A stretch of DNA of 64,000 nucleotides from an uncultured Butyricicoccus sp. (GTDB lineage: Bacteria > Bacillota > Clostridia > Oscillospirales > Butyricicoccaceae): the NCBI GenBank assembly GCA_944376065.1, contig CALWBL010000003.1, forward strand, positions 169,349 through 233,348. The letters are read 5' to 3'. Every line of letters begins with the position of its first letter. Position 1 is the first letter of the stretch. Under the pieces are notes generated by a model. It ran no database searches. It was not told where the DNA came from and was given only the letters and a program-made list of their open reading frames with translations. Positions 54,793 to 63,392 of this stretch are shown piece after piece. Both the position numbers and the translations under genes were made by a program.

Positions 54793-54815
54793 ACTATAAA
54801 ATTAGGGGAAAGAGT

Positions 54816-55511
54816 ATGAATAATATAACTTTAACTCCACGACTTAAACTTATCGCTGATAGAATAGAAGAAAATGCTTATTTGGCAGATATTGGCACAG
54901 ACCATGCTCATTTGCCAATTTATCTAATGGAAAAAGGCAAAATAAAAAGTGCGATTGCATCAGATATTCGCATAGGTCCACTTGAAAGAGCCAAGCAAAA
55001 TATAAAAAAATATGGTTTTGAAAGTAAAATTTCTATTAGGCTTGGTGCAGGTCTTGAAAAAGTAAAACCAAATGAATGTGATACAATTTCAATTGCAGGT
55101 ATGGGCGGCGAAACCATCGCTGAAATTTTAAATCAGGCTAAGTGGACAAATAGCAAAGATTATACGCTTTTACTTCAACCAATGACGATGATTTCTTATC
55201 TTCGTAAATGGCTTTGGCAAAATGGCTATGAAATTAAAAACGAAAGTGTATGCAAGGAAGAACACCGACATTATGTTGTAATGACAGCTATAGGTGGAAA
55301 TAATAAAAAAGATATTCCACTTTATGAATGCTGTATTTCAAATGCACTTTTAAAAGCCTATGGCGTGAAAGACTATTTGCAGGCACAGATAAAAAAAGAA
55401 TCTGTTGCCCTGGAGGGACTTAAACAGGCAAAAAATGCTGACATTGAGCGATTAAATGAGCAACAACTTATAGTTGATACATTAAAACAAGGATTGGAGG
55501 AAATTTCATGA
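54816..55511 (+). CDS. trmK: tRNA (adenine(22)-N1)-methyltransferase TrmK
   Basis: Methylates A22 in the D-loop of tRNA. The 231-residue protein has LADIGTDHAHLPIYLMEKG as the SAM motif near residue 28, SIAGMGGETIAEIL with the family's central motif, and LQPMTMISYLRKWLWQNGYEI. A coiled-coil C-terminal part follows. It overlaps the Nif3-like gene by 4 bp, a common Firmicutes pair. The RBS is AGGGGAAAG. Confidence 0.93.
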   Translation: MNNITLTPRLKLIADRIEENAYLADIGTDHAHLPIYLMEKGKIKSAIASDIRIGPLERAKQNIKKYGFESKISIRLGAGLEKVKPNECDTISIAGMGGETIAEILNQAKWTNSKDYTLLLQPMTMISYLRKWLWQNGYEIKNESVCKEEHRHYVVMTAIGGNNKKDIPLYECCISNALLKAYGVKDYLQAQIKKESVALEGLKQAKNADIERLNEQQLIVDTLKQGLEEIS

Positions 55512-56284
55512 CAACAGTTTCAGATGTTTTAAAAATGCTTGAAGATTTTGCACCATTGAACCTTGCCGAAAGTTGGGACAATGTTGGACTCATGATGGGC
55601 AATCATGAGCAGGAAGTTAAATGTGTAATGTGTGCATTGGATGTCACAGTGGGTGTTGTGCGTGAGGCAATAGACAATAATGCAAATTTAATTGTTGCAC
55701 ATCATCCTCTAATTTTCACATCCGTTCGCAATATCACAGAGGAAAATGAAACAGGTCGTGCGATTCGTCTTGCAATTAAAAATGATATTTCGGTTATCTG
55801 TATGCATACAAACGCTGACTGCACATGGGGTGGTGTAAATGATGCACTTGCAAATGCGCTTGAGCTTAGCGATATTATAAGCATGGAGGCAGGTGACAAC
55901 GGACTTCTTGGTCGTGTGGGCAACCTTAAAACCGAGATGATGCCGTCAGATTTTGCACTTTATGTTAAAAATAAGCTGGGTGCAAATGGTGTACGATTTG
56001 CAAATGGCGGAAAAAATATTAAACGTGTTGCCGTTGGCGGTGGTGCTTGTGGCAAACTTATGGATTATGCTTTGGCTAAAAATGCTGATGCTTTTGTAAT
56101 CGGTGACTGCTCTTATGATATTATGCAAAAAGCTAAATCTATTGGCTTAACTTTAGTTGATGCAGGACATTTCCCAACTGAAAACCCTGTTGTTTCTGTA
56201 TTTGCAGATATAATTATGGAAAACTTTAATAATATAAAGGTTTTATGCAGTGAAACTCACAAAGACTGTATAGAGTTTGTTTAA
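55508..56284 (+). CDS. Nif3-like dinuclear metal centre protein
   Basis: A 258-residue member of the NIF3/YqfO family (DUF34). Family landmarks are LAESWDNVGLMMGN, CALDVTVGVV, the metal-binding LIVAHHPLIF, ICMHTNADC, and VVGD-like FVIGDCSYDIMQ. The usual C-terminal metal histidine region is in DAGHFPTE. The family forms a hexamer with two metals per subunit; its substrate is unknown, though a link to GTP cyclohydrolase-like chemistry has been proposed. It overlaps trmK. Confidence 0.93.
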   Translation: MTTVSDVLKMLEDFAPLNLAESWDNVGLMMGNHEQEVKCVMCALDVTVGVVREAIDNNANLIVAHHPLIFTSVRNITEENETGRAIRLAIKNDISVICMHTNADCTWGGVNDALANALELSDIISMEAGDNGLLGRVGNLKTEMMPSDFALYVKNKLGANGVRFANGGKNIKRVAVGGGACGKLMDYALAKNADAFVIGDCSYDIMQKAKSIGLTLVDAGHFPTENPVVSVFADIIMENFNNIKVLCSETHKDCIEFV

Positions 56285-56299
56285 TAGAGGTGAAAATAT

Positions 56300-58078
56300 A
56301 TGCCATTAGATGCAGTCTGTCTGCGAGCTGTTATAAATGAACTTGATAAAGAAGTTGCAGGCGGACGTATTGATAAAATCTACCAGCCAGATAGAGATGA
56401 AATTGTAATCTCTGTGCGTACAGCAAACGGCGGAAAAAAACTTATGGTTACTGCTGAGCCATCAGCCCCAAGAATTCATTTAATCGATTCTAACCGTGAA
56501 AATCCAGCAGTTCCACCTATGTTTTGTATGCTTATGCGTAAGCATTTGCAGGGTGCTAAAATATCCAAAATAAGCCAGCCAGCTATGGAGCGTATGGCAG
56601 TAATTGAACTTGACACAACAGACGAAATGGGTATACCTGTAAAACGTGAGCTGGTTTGTGAGCTTATGGGAAAATATTCAAATATCATACTCAAGGACGA
56701 AAACGGAAGAATTATCGACTCTGTTCGCCGAATTGATGGTGATATTTCTGGTAAACGTCAAGTTTTACCAGGGCTGTTTTATCGTATGCCACCCGCTCAA
56801 GAGGGAAAAATAGACCCATTAGAGCTTAATGGAGAGAAGCTCATTTCACTCCTAGAAAAATGTGAAGATGTTTCAAAAAAGTTAGATAAATGGCTGCTTA
56901 ATACGCTTTTAGGCTTTTCTCCGCTTCTATGCAGAGAGCTTGCTTATCGTGCAACTGGTGAAACAGGAAAAGCTGTTATAGAGTTGTCAAATGATGATAA
57001 GACAAAACTTGCCCATAGCTTTGATAAATTTGTAGAGGATATTAAAAATAATAATTTTATACCAGATTTAATTATTAGATGTGAAGATAAGGCTGTTCAA
57101 GATTTTACATGTTTTAAAACTGAACAATATGAAAATCTGGTTGAGCAAACCGAAATGGATAGCTTTTCAGCACTTCTTGCGGCGTTTTATGAGAGAAAAG
57201 GTCAATTAGAACGTATGCGTAGACGCGGCATGGATATGATTCGCACTGTAACCTCTGCTAGAGATAGAACAATGCGAAAGTTAAATATCCAGCGTGAGGA
57301 GCTAGAGCAGACCAAAGATAGAGATAAATATAAACGAATGGGTGAACTGATTTCTGCAAATTTTTATCAGCTTGAAAAGGGCATGACTAAGGCAAAAGTG
57401 ATAGATTATTATGATGAAACCTGCCCAGAAGTTGAAATTAAACTTGATATTCGTTTAACTCCTCAGCAAAACGCCCAAAAATATTTTAAACAGTACCAAA
57501 AGGCTAAAACAGCTGAGCAAATGCTAACTGCTCAAATTAACGAGGGTGAGGCAGAGCTTTCTTATTTGGAAAGTGTTTTACAGTTGATTGATGAGGCGGA
57601 AAATGAAAAAGATTTAACTCAGCTTAGAGAAGAATTGGTTCAAACTGGTGTTTTAAGTCAAAATAAGAACAAAAAGAAACAGCAAACTAAAAAATCTGAT
57701 TCAATACCATTTGAGTATCGTACAAGTGATGGTTTTTCGGTTTGGGCAGGTAAAAATAATTTGCAAAATGATTTGCTGAGCATGAAAACCGCATATAAAA
57801 GTGATATCTGGTTTCACACACAAAAAATACATGGCTCACATGTTATTTTAGCAGTTGATGGCAGAGAGCCAACCGATATTGCTATGACTGAAGCAGCTAA
57901 AATTGCCGCTTATCACTCAAAAGCAAAACATTCTTCTATGGTGCCTGTTGACTATACCGAAGTCAGAAATCTTAAAAAACCAAATGGTTCTAAGCCGGGC
58001 TTTGTGGTTTATAATGTGTATCAAACCGCTTATGTTACACCTGATGAGACAGAAATAGAAAAATTAAGAGTTAAATAA
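56300..58078 (+). CDS. rqcH: Ribosome quality control factor RqcH (NFACT protein)
   Basis: A 592-residue NFACT-family protein, formerly called fibronectin-binding protein. It binds stalled 50S subunits and adds alanine tails to nascent chains. It has the NFACT-N domain (GRIDKIYQPDRDEIVISVR, MLMRKHLQGAKI), a helix-hairpin-helix region (LGFSPLLCRELAYRA), long coiled coils from about residue 300 to 480, and the NFACT-R domain near the end (DIWFHTQKIHGSHVIL). It follows Nif3 after 15 bp with RBS AGAGGTG and ends in a hairpin. Confidence 0.94.
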   Translation: MPLDAVCLRAVINELDKEVAGGRIDKIYQPDRDEIVISVRTANGGKKLMVTAEPSAPRIHLIDSNRENPAVPPMFCMLMRKHLQGAKISKISQPAMERMAVIELDTTDEMGIPVKRELVCELMGKYSNIILKDENGRIIDSVRRIDGDISGKRQVLPGLFYRMPPAQEGKIDPLELNGEKLISLLEKCEDVSKKLDKWLLNTLLGFSPLLCRELAYRATGETGKAVIELSNDDKTKLAHSFDKFVEDIKNNNFIPDLIIRCEDKAVQDFTCFKTEQYENLVEQTEMDSFSALLAAFYERKGQLERMRRRGMDMIRTVTSARDRTMRKLNIQREELEQTKDRDKYKRMGELISANFYQLEKGMTKAKVIDYYDETCPEVEIKLDIRLTPQQNAQKYFKQYQKAKTAEQMLTAQINEGEAELSYLESVLQLIDEAENEKDLTQLREELVQTGVLSQNKNKKKQQTKKSDSIPFEYRTSDGFSVWAGKNNLQNDLLSMKTAYKSDIWFHTQKIHGSHVILAVDGREPTDIAMTEAAKIAAYHSKAKHSSMVPVDYTEVRNLKKPNGSKPGFVVYNVYQTAYVTPDETEIEKLRVK

Positions 58079-58110
58079 TACAGCTCCCCCCAAAAGGGGG
58101 AGCTATATTT
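58076..58110. terminator. Shared terminator between rqcH and the SLH gene
   Basis: A 9-bp GC-rich stem (58082-58090 with 58096-58104) with a 5-nt loop lies between convergent genes; T residues on both sides are only moderate. Confidence 0.6.
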
Positions 58111-59050
58111 AAAGTTGCTGCATTGTGCGATATAAAAGTTCGCATGCAGTCGCACGGGTTATTGGTGCGGTGCTGCTTTCTGATGTTATTCCATCAGGCA
58201 ATATATTTGATGCGGTTAGAACTGCACATGCACTTTGCGCCCATGCAGGAGCATAATCGGTGTTAATTGCTGCTGTTTGAACAACCGATGCCTGGTCAGA
58301 CAGCATATTGCTTAAAATCACGCTAGCCTCTGCAAGCGTTATAGGATTTTCACCTCTAAGCTCACAGCCACCAGAGGCAGTTTGATAGCCACTAATTAAA
58401 CCATTTGCGGCTGCTGCACTAACATATGGTTTTACCCAATCAGATAAACCAGAATCATCTATAAAATCGGTTTGACTGGTTTCTTTTATATCAAGTCCAC
58501 TTGCTGCCGCTGCCATTGCAATAAATTCGCTGCGGGTGACAGTTTCGTCTGGACTGAAAAAGTATGCTGTGCCTATTTTTTTACCTGTTGTAATGCCATC
58601 TTGTGCAAGACATATTGCTGCATATTGTGCTGGATCATCAATCATATCAGAATATGTCACTTTGGATTTGTTTTTACTAATCTTAATTTTAATTTCTGCT
58701 GGTTCGGATTGATTTCCAAATGTATCAATCGCTGCATAACTGAACTTATCTGTGCCGGTTTTTCCCGCTAATGGGGTATATTGCAGGCTATTTCCGGTAA
58801 TAGATGCTGTGCCAAGTTTTGGCAAGTCTATGAGCTTCAATAAAACAGCATCACCGTCTTTATCATTTACAGTAAGTGGTAACTCAATCATTACATCAGT
58901 AAATGTTTCGCCGGAAACCTCTTTGACAGTTGGAGCAGAGTTTTTTTGGGTTATATCTGATACCTGAACAGTATCCCAAAATGCTCCTGCTGTGCCAAAA
59001 CAAAACACAACTAAACATAATAAACTTATTAGCCGTTTGATATTTTTCAT
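58109..59050 (-). CDS. SLH-domain cell-surface protein with an Ig-like domain
   Basis: A 313-residue exported protein. A signal peptide (RLISLLCLVVFCFGTAGA) is followed by an Ig/cadherin-like module at about 40-130 (PLTVNDKDGDAVLLKL, YTPLAGKTGTDKFSYAAID), then three S-layer-homology repeats to the end, marked by YSDMIDDPAQYAAICLAQDGITTG, DFIDDSGLSDWVKPYVSAAAANGLISG and YAPAWAQSACAVLTASNILPDG. SLH repeats bind pyruvylated wall polymer, so the protein is anchored in the wall. The ATG at 59050 follows AAAGGGAG. Ligand or enzymatic activity is not evident. Confidence 0.9.
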   Translation of the reverse strand: MKNIKRLISLLCLVVFCFGTAGAFWDTVQVSDITQKNSAPTVKEVSGETFTDVMIELPLTVNDKDGDAVLLKLIDLPKLGTASITGNSLQYTPLAGKTGTDKFSYAAIDTFGNQSEPAEIKIKISKNKSKVTYSDMIDDPAQYAAICLAQDGITTGKKIGTAYFFSPDETVTRSEFIAMAAAASGLDIKETSQTDFIDDSGLSDWVKPYVSAAAANGLISGYQTASGGCELRGENPITLAEASVILSNMLSDQASVVQTAAINTDYAPAWAQSACAVLTASNILPDGITSESSTAPITRATACELLYRTMQQL

Positions 59051-59144
59051 AAATTGACTCCCTTTCAAATGTGTGTTATAAATAATATTCTTTACATCAA
59101 TCTGTGAATTATTCTAAATTATCTGAAAATTTATTTAAAAGCAC

Positions 59145-59173
59145 TTGCCGAAAACACGTAAATATGGCATAAT
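59145..59173 (+). promoter_or_regulatory. Candidate promoter of guaA
   Basis: TTGCCG, a 17-bp spacer and CATAAT lie about 65 bp before guaA. No purine riboswitch was seen. Confidence 0.45.
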
Positions 59174-59237
59174 TTTTATGTCTAAAGTTAGTGTAAAATA
59201 TTAAATTATAAATATAGTGAAAGGAATGACGCTGAAA

Positions 59238-60782
59238 ATGCAAAATCATCAGCTAGTGCTTGTTCTTGACTTTGGTGGGCAGTATAACCAGCTTATTGCT
59301 CGTCGTGTTCGTGAACATCACGTATACTGTGAAGTTAAACCTTATAAAACATCAATAGAAGAAATTAAGAGACTGAATCCTATTGGTATTATATTTACTG
59401 GTGGTCCAAATAGCGTTTATGAAGAGGGTTCGCCTAAGTGTGACCCAGAATTATTTAATCTTGGTATTCCAGTTCTTGGTATTTGCTATGGTTGCCAACT
59501 TATGGCTCATTCTCTTGGTGGTCAGGTAACTGCCGCTCAAGATGATTCAGCTAGTGAATATGGTAAAACTGAAACTTTTTATGACACATCTTGCAAGCTG
59601 TTTAAAGGTCTGCCAGATAAAGGTATATCTTGGATGAGCCATAGCGACTATATGGCAAAAGTCCCAGACGGATTTAAGCTTGTTGGTCATACTGCTATGT
59701 GTCCAAATGTTGCTATCGCTGATGAAAACCGTGGTTTCTATGGTGTACAATATCATCCAGAAGTAAATCATACCGAAAACGGTGCTCTTATGCTTAAAAA
59801 CTTCTTATATGAAGTTTGTGGAGCAAATGGTGACTGGACTATGGAAGATTATAAGAACACTTCTATCAATGCCATTCGTGAAAAAGTTGGCGATGGCAAG
59901 GTTCTTTTAGCTCTTTCTGGTGGTGTTGATTCATCAGTTGCAGCAGCTTTGCTCGCTGAGGCTGTTGGAAATCAACTGACATGTGTATTTGTTGACCATG
60001 GTCTAATGCGTAAGGACGAGGGAGATGAAGTAGAGGCTGCTTTCTCCAAATGGGATATTAACTTTATACGTGTTGATGCTGAAGAACGTTTCCTTAGTAA
60101 ACTCGCTGGTGTAAGTGACCCAGAAACAAAGCGTAAGATTATTGGTGAAGAATTTATTCGTGTATTCGAGGACGAGGGTAAGAAAATCGGCAAGGTTGAT
60201 TTCCTTGTTCAGGGTACTATTTACCCAGATGTTATCGAATCTGGTGCAGGTGATGCAGCTGTAATTAAAAGTCATCATAATGTCGGTGGTTTGCCAGATT
60301 ACGTTGATTTCAAGGAAATTATTGAGCCTTTGCGTCTACTGTTTAAGGACGAAGTTCGTGAGCTGGGTCGCGAGCTGGATTTACCAGAATATCTGGTTAT
60401 GCGTCAGCCATTTCCAGGTCCAGGGCTTGCAATACGTGTCATTGGCGATATTACTAAGGAAAAATTGGACATTCTGCGTGATGCTGACTTTATTTTCCGT
60501 GATGAAATTGCTAAGGCTGGTCTGGAGCACACTATGAACCAATATTTTGCTGTGCTGACTAACATGCGTAGCGTGGGTGTTATGGGTGACGGAAGAACAT
60601 ATGATTATACCCTTGCACTTCGTTCTGTAACAACTACTGATTTTATGACTGCTGACTGGGCTAGAATCCCTTATGATGTGCTTGACCGTGTCAGTGTGCG
60701 TATTGTCAATGAGGTTGGTCATATTAACCGTATTGTGTACGATATTACCTCTAAACCACCAGCAACTATCGAGTGGGAATAA
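59238..60782 (+). CDS. guaA: GMP synthase (glutamine-hydrolysing)
   Basis: Converts XMP to GMP with glutamine and ATP. The 514-residue protein has the glutaminase triad motifs [15 protein letters not shown] (catalytic cysteine) and [13 protein letters not shown], the PP-loop [16 protein letters not shown], the HHNVGGLP segment and [15 protein letters not shown]. It ends in PPATIEWE, the conserved C-terminus. The ATG at 59238 is preferred, 12 nt after AAAGGA; upstream in-frame starts at 59226 and 59217 sit on or before that site. Its 3' end is a known integration site for mobile elements, and element genes start just beyond it. Confidence 0.96.
   Translation: MQNHQLVLVLDFGGQYNQLIARRVREHHVYCEVKPYKTSIEEIKRLNPIGIIFTGGPNSVYEEGSPKCDPELFNLGIPVLGICYGCQLMAHSLGGQVTAAQDDSASEYGKTETFYDTSCKLFKGLPDKGISWMSHSDYMAKVPDGFKLVGHTAMCPNVAIADENRGFYGVQYHPEVNHTENGALMLKNFLYEVCGANGDWTMEDYKNTSINAIREKVGDGKVLLALSGGVDSSVAAALLAEAVGNQLTCVFVDHGLMRKDEGDEVEAAFSKWDINFIRVDAEERFLSKLAGVSDPETKRKIIGEEFIRVFEDEGKKIGKVDFLVQGTIYPDVIESGAGDAAVIKSHHNVGGLPDYVDFKEIIEPLRLLFKDEVRELGRELDLPEYLVMRQPFPGPGLAIRVIGDITKEKLDILRDADFIFRDEIAKAGLEHTMNQYFAVLTNMRSVGVMGDGRTYDYTLALRSVTTTDFMTADWARIPYDVLDRVSVRIVNEVGHINRIVYDITSKPPATIEWE
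60768..60782 (+). other. Putative attachment-site core at the guaA 3' end
   Basis: The last codons of guaA, including GAGTGGGAATAA, are the known target of guaA-specific integrases. The gene is intact, as expected when the element restores the 3' end. The second copy of the direct repeat should lie beyond the right edge and cannot be checked here. Confidence 0.45.
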
Positions 60783-60900
60783 GTAAAATTTAACAAATTG
60801 ACTTTTAAAGCATATAAAAAGTTATTAAATATCTTTATAATGATATAAAAATAGCTAATAAGTGTTTTTAAAAGTTGAATGGTAAAAAAGTAAAAATTCT

Positions 60901-60921
60901 TTTGATAACAATTTGATAACA
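60901..60921 (+). repeat. Tandem TTTGATAACA repeats near the element end
   Basis: The decamer occurs at 60901-60910 and again at 60912-60921, an 11-bp period, just inside the putative element boundary. Such direct repeats are typical of integrase arm-type binding sites; this is inferred from position. A 15-bp odd palindrome (60956-60970) follows. No gene was seen in 60783-61039. Confidence 0.4.
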
Positions 60922-61002
60922 TTGTAAAAAACCAATTTATTTTATTTATCCGTTTTAAGCCAGTGGCTTATAGGTTAAGAATTTGGTTATTTATAATTAA
61001 AG

Positions 61003-61037
61003 GTCTTGTTGATATAAAAATCAGCAAGACTTTTTTT
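61003..61037 (+). terminator. Intrinsic terminator near the element's left end
   Basis: An 11-bp stem with one G-U (61003-61013 with 61020-61030) is followed by seven T residues. It ends plus-strand transcription coming from guaA and faces the convergent repressor gene. Confidence 0.75.
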
Positions 61038-61039
61038 GT

Positions 61040-61552
61040 TTATTTTAAATCATCTACAATAAAATCACTCAAACCGCTAGAGGGTACTTTTATAAAACCA
61101 GATTTATCATCAAACCTAGGATAGTTATATCTCCATTGGTCGTATTGTTCCTTAGTTATTTCTCCAGATTGCAGTTTTGCAGCTTGTTCTTGCCAGCTTG
61201 TGAACATATTAAACAGATTTTTGTAACTGCTTATATTGGACTTATCCAGTCTAAGACACACTTCTCCGTCTATTTCGCCAATTTTAAGACCATATATATC
61301 TTCTAAGGCGAAAAGTGTATGCATTAAACCTAAATAGCTATCAATATTAGGCACATCAAGAGCCATAGGGGATACATCAAGCACATTAGCCAGTTTTTGT
61401 GTTAAATCTGCTTTTGGTGTTCTATTGCCAGTTTCGTATTGAGCCATACGAACATCAGCACTTTTTTCTGGTAAACCAACAGCAATACCCAGTAATTTTT
61501 GTGTCAAACCTCTTAAATTTCGGATAAAATGTATCCTTTCACCTATTGCCAT
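61040..61552 (-). CDS. XRE-family helix-turn-helix repressor of the mobile element
   Basis: A 170-residue DNA-binding protein. The N-terminal HTH_3 domain runs from IGERIHFIRNLRGLTQKLLGIAVG to LANVLDVSPMALD, with the recognition helix in the AQYETGNRTPK region. The rest (LMHTLFALEDIYGLKI, then a helical SWQEQAAKLQSGEITKEQYDQWRY) probably dimerises or responds to a signal. It is divergent from the excisionase-integrase genes, and TTAAC-N6-GTTAA operators lie between them. The RBS is TGGAGTG. It is the likely maintenance repressor of the element. Confidence 0.88.
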   Translation of the reverse strand: MAIGERIHFIRNLRGLTQKLLGIAVGLPEKSADVRMAQYETGNRTPKADLTQKLANVLDVSPMALDVPNIDSYLGLMHTLFALEDIYGLKIGEIDGEVCLRLDKSNISSYKNLFNMFTSWQEQAAKLQSGEITKEQYDQWRYNYPRFDDKSGFIKVPSSGLSDFIVDDLK

Positions 61553-61593
61553 AACATCACTCCATATCTTTCATTAAAGGATTTTATAAACAG

Positions 61594-61623
61594 AGCATAA
61601 CATATATGTTTAGCAAAAGTCAA
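61594..61623 (-). promoter_or_regulatory. Candidate promoter of the XRE repressor gene
   Basis: On the minus strand TTGACT, an 18-bp spacer and TATGCT lie about 40 bp before the repressor gene. Operator 1 (61632-61647) is just upstream of its -35. Confidence 0.5.
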
Positions 61624-61631
61624 TCTGCTAA

Positions 61632-61647
61632 TTAACAAAAAAGTTAA
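61632..61647. promoter_or_regulatory. Operator 1, TTAAC-N6-GTTAA inverted repeat
   Basis: TTAACAAAAAAGTTAA, an inverted repeat between the two divergent promoters. A second near-identical copy is at 61709-61724, differing at one base. Confidence 0.6.
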
Positions 61648-61667
61648 TTTAATTTTTGAAAAATCTC

Positions 61668-61696
61668 TTGACATAAATAAATTTGTTAAGTATACT
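61668..61696 (+). promoter_or_regulatory. Early promoter of the xis-int genes
   Basis: A perfect TTGACA, a 17-bp spacer and TATACT. A TTGTTAA half-operator (61683-61689) lies in the spacer. The two full operators flank the promoter. Confidence 0.65.
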
Positions 61697-61708
61697 GTGG
61701 ATAAAAGG

Positions 61709-61724
61709 TTAACAAATAAGTTAA
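61709..61724. promoter_or_regulatory. Operator 2, TTAAC-N6-GTTAA inverted repeat
   Basis: TTAACAAATAAGTTAA lies just after the predicted transcription start of the xis-int promoter, where a bound repressor would block initiation. Confidence 0.6.
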
Positions 61725-61780
61725 ATAAAAATAAATTAAATAATATCCTCTAAGTATTAGAGGGGAAAGGAAGGTATCTT

Positions 61781-61981
61781 ATGTCAGAAAAAATGTTTAT
61801 GCGTGTGGAGGAAGTAGCAGAAAAATTGGAAGTTTCAATTCCATATGCTTACAAGTTAATCCGCAAAATGAACAAAGAGCTAGAAAAAACAGGCTGTATC
61901 ACAATTCAAGGGCGAATTGACCGTAAGTTTTTCTATGAACACTTTTACGGTGGTCAAAACAATAATGAAAGGGACGAATAA
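61781..61981 (+). CDS. Excisionase-like small DNA-binding protein
   Basis: A 66-residue basic protein with a helix-turn-helix (FMRVEEVAEKLEVSIPYAYKLIRKMNKELE) and a short wing (RIDRKFFYEHFYG), the pattern of small MerR/Xis-type proteins encoded just before tyrosine integrases in clostridial integrative elements. It would direct excision. It lies 2 bp before the integrase gene and has RBS GGAAAGGAAGG. Confidence 0.82.
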   Translation: MSEKMFMRVEEVAEKLEVSIPYAYKLIRKMNKELEKTGCITIQGRIDRKFFYEHFYGGQNNNERDE

Positions 61982-61983
61982 AT

Positions 61984-63060
61984 ATGCCAATTTACAAAAA
62001 TAACGACAATGGCACATGGTATTGTATGTGCTGGTTTACCGATTGGCAAGGTAAACGCAAACAGAAATGCAAACGAGGTTTTGCAACTAAACGTGAGGCT
62101 TTGGAGTGGGAACGAGAGTTCTTAATGCAAAAACAAGCCGATTTAGGAATGACTTTTGAAAGTTTTGTAACACTTTATGAGAAAGATATTAAGCCAAAAT
62201 TAAAACTTAACACTTGGCTCAGTAAGGAAAGCGTTATTAAAAAGTTAATTCTGCCTTATTTTAAAGACCGTAAACTATCTGAAATCACAGCTAGAGATGT
62301 GATTGATTGGCAAAATGAGATTAGAAATATTAAAAATAATCAAGGAAAGTGTTATTCATCAGATTATTTAAAGAATATTCATACACAACTTAGCTGTCTT
62401 TTTAATCATGCAGTTAAATATTACGGTTTACAGAGCAATCCAGCAGCAAAAGCTGGCAGAATGGGCAGTGAAGAACCTAGAGAAATGCTGTTTTGGACTA
62501 AAGAAGAATATCTAAAATTTGCAGATGCTATGATGGATAAACCAATGTCATATTATGCGTTTGAAATGCTTTATTGGTGTGGTATTCGTGAGGGTGAATT
62601 ATTAGCACTAACACCGAAAAATTTTGATTTTAAAGCTGAAACTGTAAGCATAAATAAGTCTTATCAACGTCTAAAAGGTCAAGATGTTATAACAACCCCT
62701 AAAACAAGAAAGAGTAACAGGGTTATTAAAATGCCACATTTTCTCTGTGAGGAGATAAATGAATATATAAAAATGTTTTATAATGTAGGTGAAAATGACC
62801 GTATTTTCCCATTTACAAAGCATTATTTAACAAAAGAAATGGAGCGTGGTAGCAAACAAACAGGTGTAAAACGTATAAGAATCCATGATTTGAGGCATAG
62901 CCATATATCACATCTGATTGATATGGGTTTCACAGCTTTAGCTATTGCAGATAGAGTAGGGCATGAAAGCATAGATATAACTTATAGATATGCACATCTA
63001 TTCCCATCAAGACAAGATGAAATGGCTAACAAGTTAAATGAAGAAAGGGGCAATTTATAA
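61984..63060 (+). CDS. int: Tyrosine integrase of the guaA-linked element
   Basis: A 358-residue phage-type integrase. It has an N-terminal arm-DNA-binding domain (YKNNDNGTWYCMCWFTDWQGKRKQKCKRGFATKREA), a SAM-like core-binding domain (TFESFVTLYEKDIKPK, ITARDVIDWQNEI), and the catalytic domain with the first arginine in CGIREGELLAL, HDLRHSHISHL, and RVGHESIDITYRYAHLFP with the nucleophilic tyrosine. Tyrosine integrases of this type insert elements at conserved gene ends; insertion at guaA is inferred from adjacency. The start follows GAAAGGGACG. Confidence 0.93.
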   Translation: MPIYKNNDNGTWYCMCWFTDWQGKRKQKCKRGFATKREALEWEREFLMQKQADLGMTFESFVTLYEKDIKPKLKLNTWLSKESVIKKLILPYFKDRKLSEITARDVIDWQNEIRNIKNNQGKCYSSDYLKNIHTQLSCLFNHAVKYYGLQSNPAAKAGRMGSEEPREMLFWTKEEYLKFADAMMDKPMSYYAFEMLYWCGIREGELLALTPKNFDFKAETVSINKSYQRLKGQDVITTPKTRKSNRVIKMPHFLCEEINEYIKMFYNVGENDRIFPFTKHYLTKEMERGSKQTGVKRIRIHDLRHSHISHLIDMGFTALAIADRVGHESIDITYRYAHLFPSRQDEMANKLNEERGNL

Positions 63061-63392
63061 TGTCAGCCAAAAATATGGACGGTAAAAGCCGCTTTAGAAG
63101 TAAAACTATCTCATTTAGAATGTCACCAGAAGAAGACAAACAGCTTGAAATAGCTGTAAAACTCACAGGACTTACAAAGCAAGATTACATTATCCACAGA
63201 CTTCTTTGCAAGGACATTGTGGTACAAGGAAATCCAAGAGTTTATAAAGCACTTAGAAATCAATTAGCAGAGGTTTTAAATGAGTTAAAACGCATAGAAA
63301 CGGGTCAAAAACCTAATGATGAACTGTTAGACACTATAAACTTAATCTCAGATATTATGAATGGATTTAAGGAGGATAGTGTTTATGAATGA
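63060..63392 (+). CDS. MobC-like relaxosome/ribbon-helix-helix protein
   Basis: A 110-residue protein with KTISFRMSPEEDKQLEIAVKLTGLTKQDYIIHRLL, an N-terminal ribbon-helix-helix, and a helical tail with RNQLAEVLNELKRIETGQKP. The pattern fits MobC-type mobilisation proteins, which help a relaxase at oriT. The ATG overlaps the integrase stop by 1 bp (TAATG). No relaxase is in the window; it could lie beyond the right edge. A plain DNA-binding regulator is an alternative. Confidence 0.7.
   Translation: MSAKNMDGKSRFRSKTISFRMSPEEDKQLEIAVKLTGLTKQDYIIHRLLCKDIVVQGNPRVYKALRNQLAEVLNELKRIETGQKPNDELLDTINLISDIMNGFKEDSVYE

Noticed and set aside
59069..59237. Possible purine riboswitch before guaA
   Set aside because: The conserved loop-loop and junction sequences of the purine aptamer are absent; only a promoter was seen.
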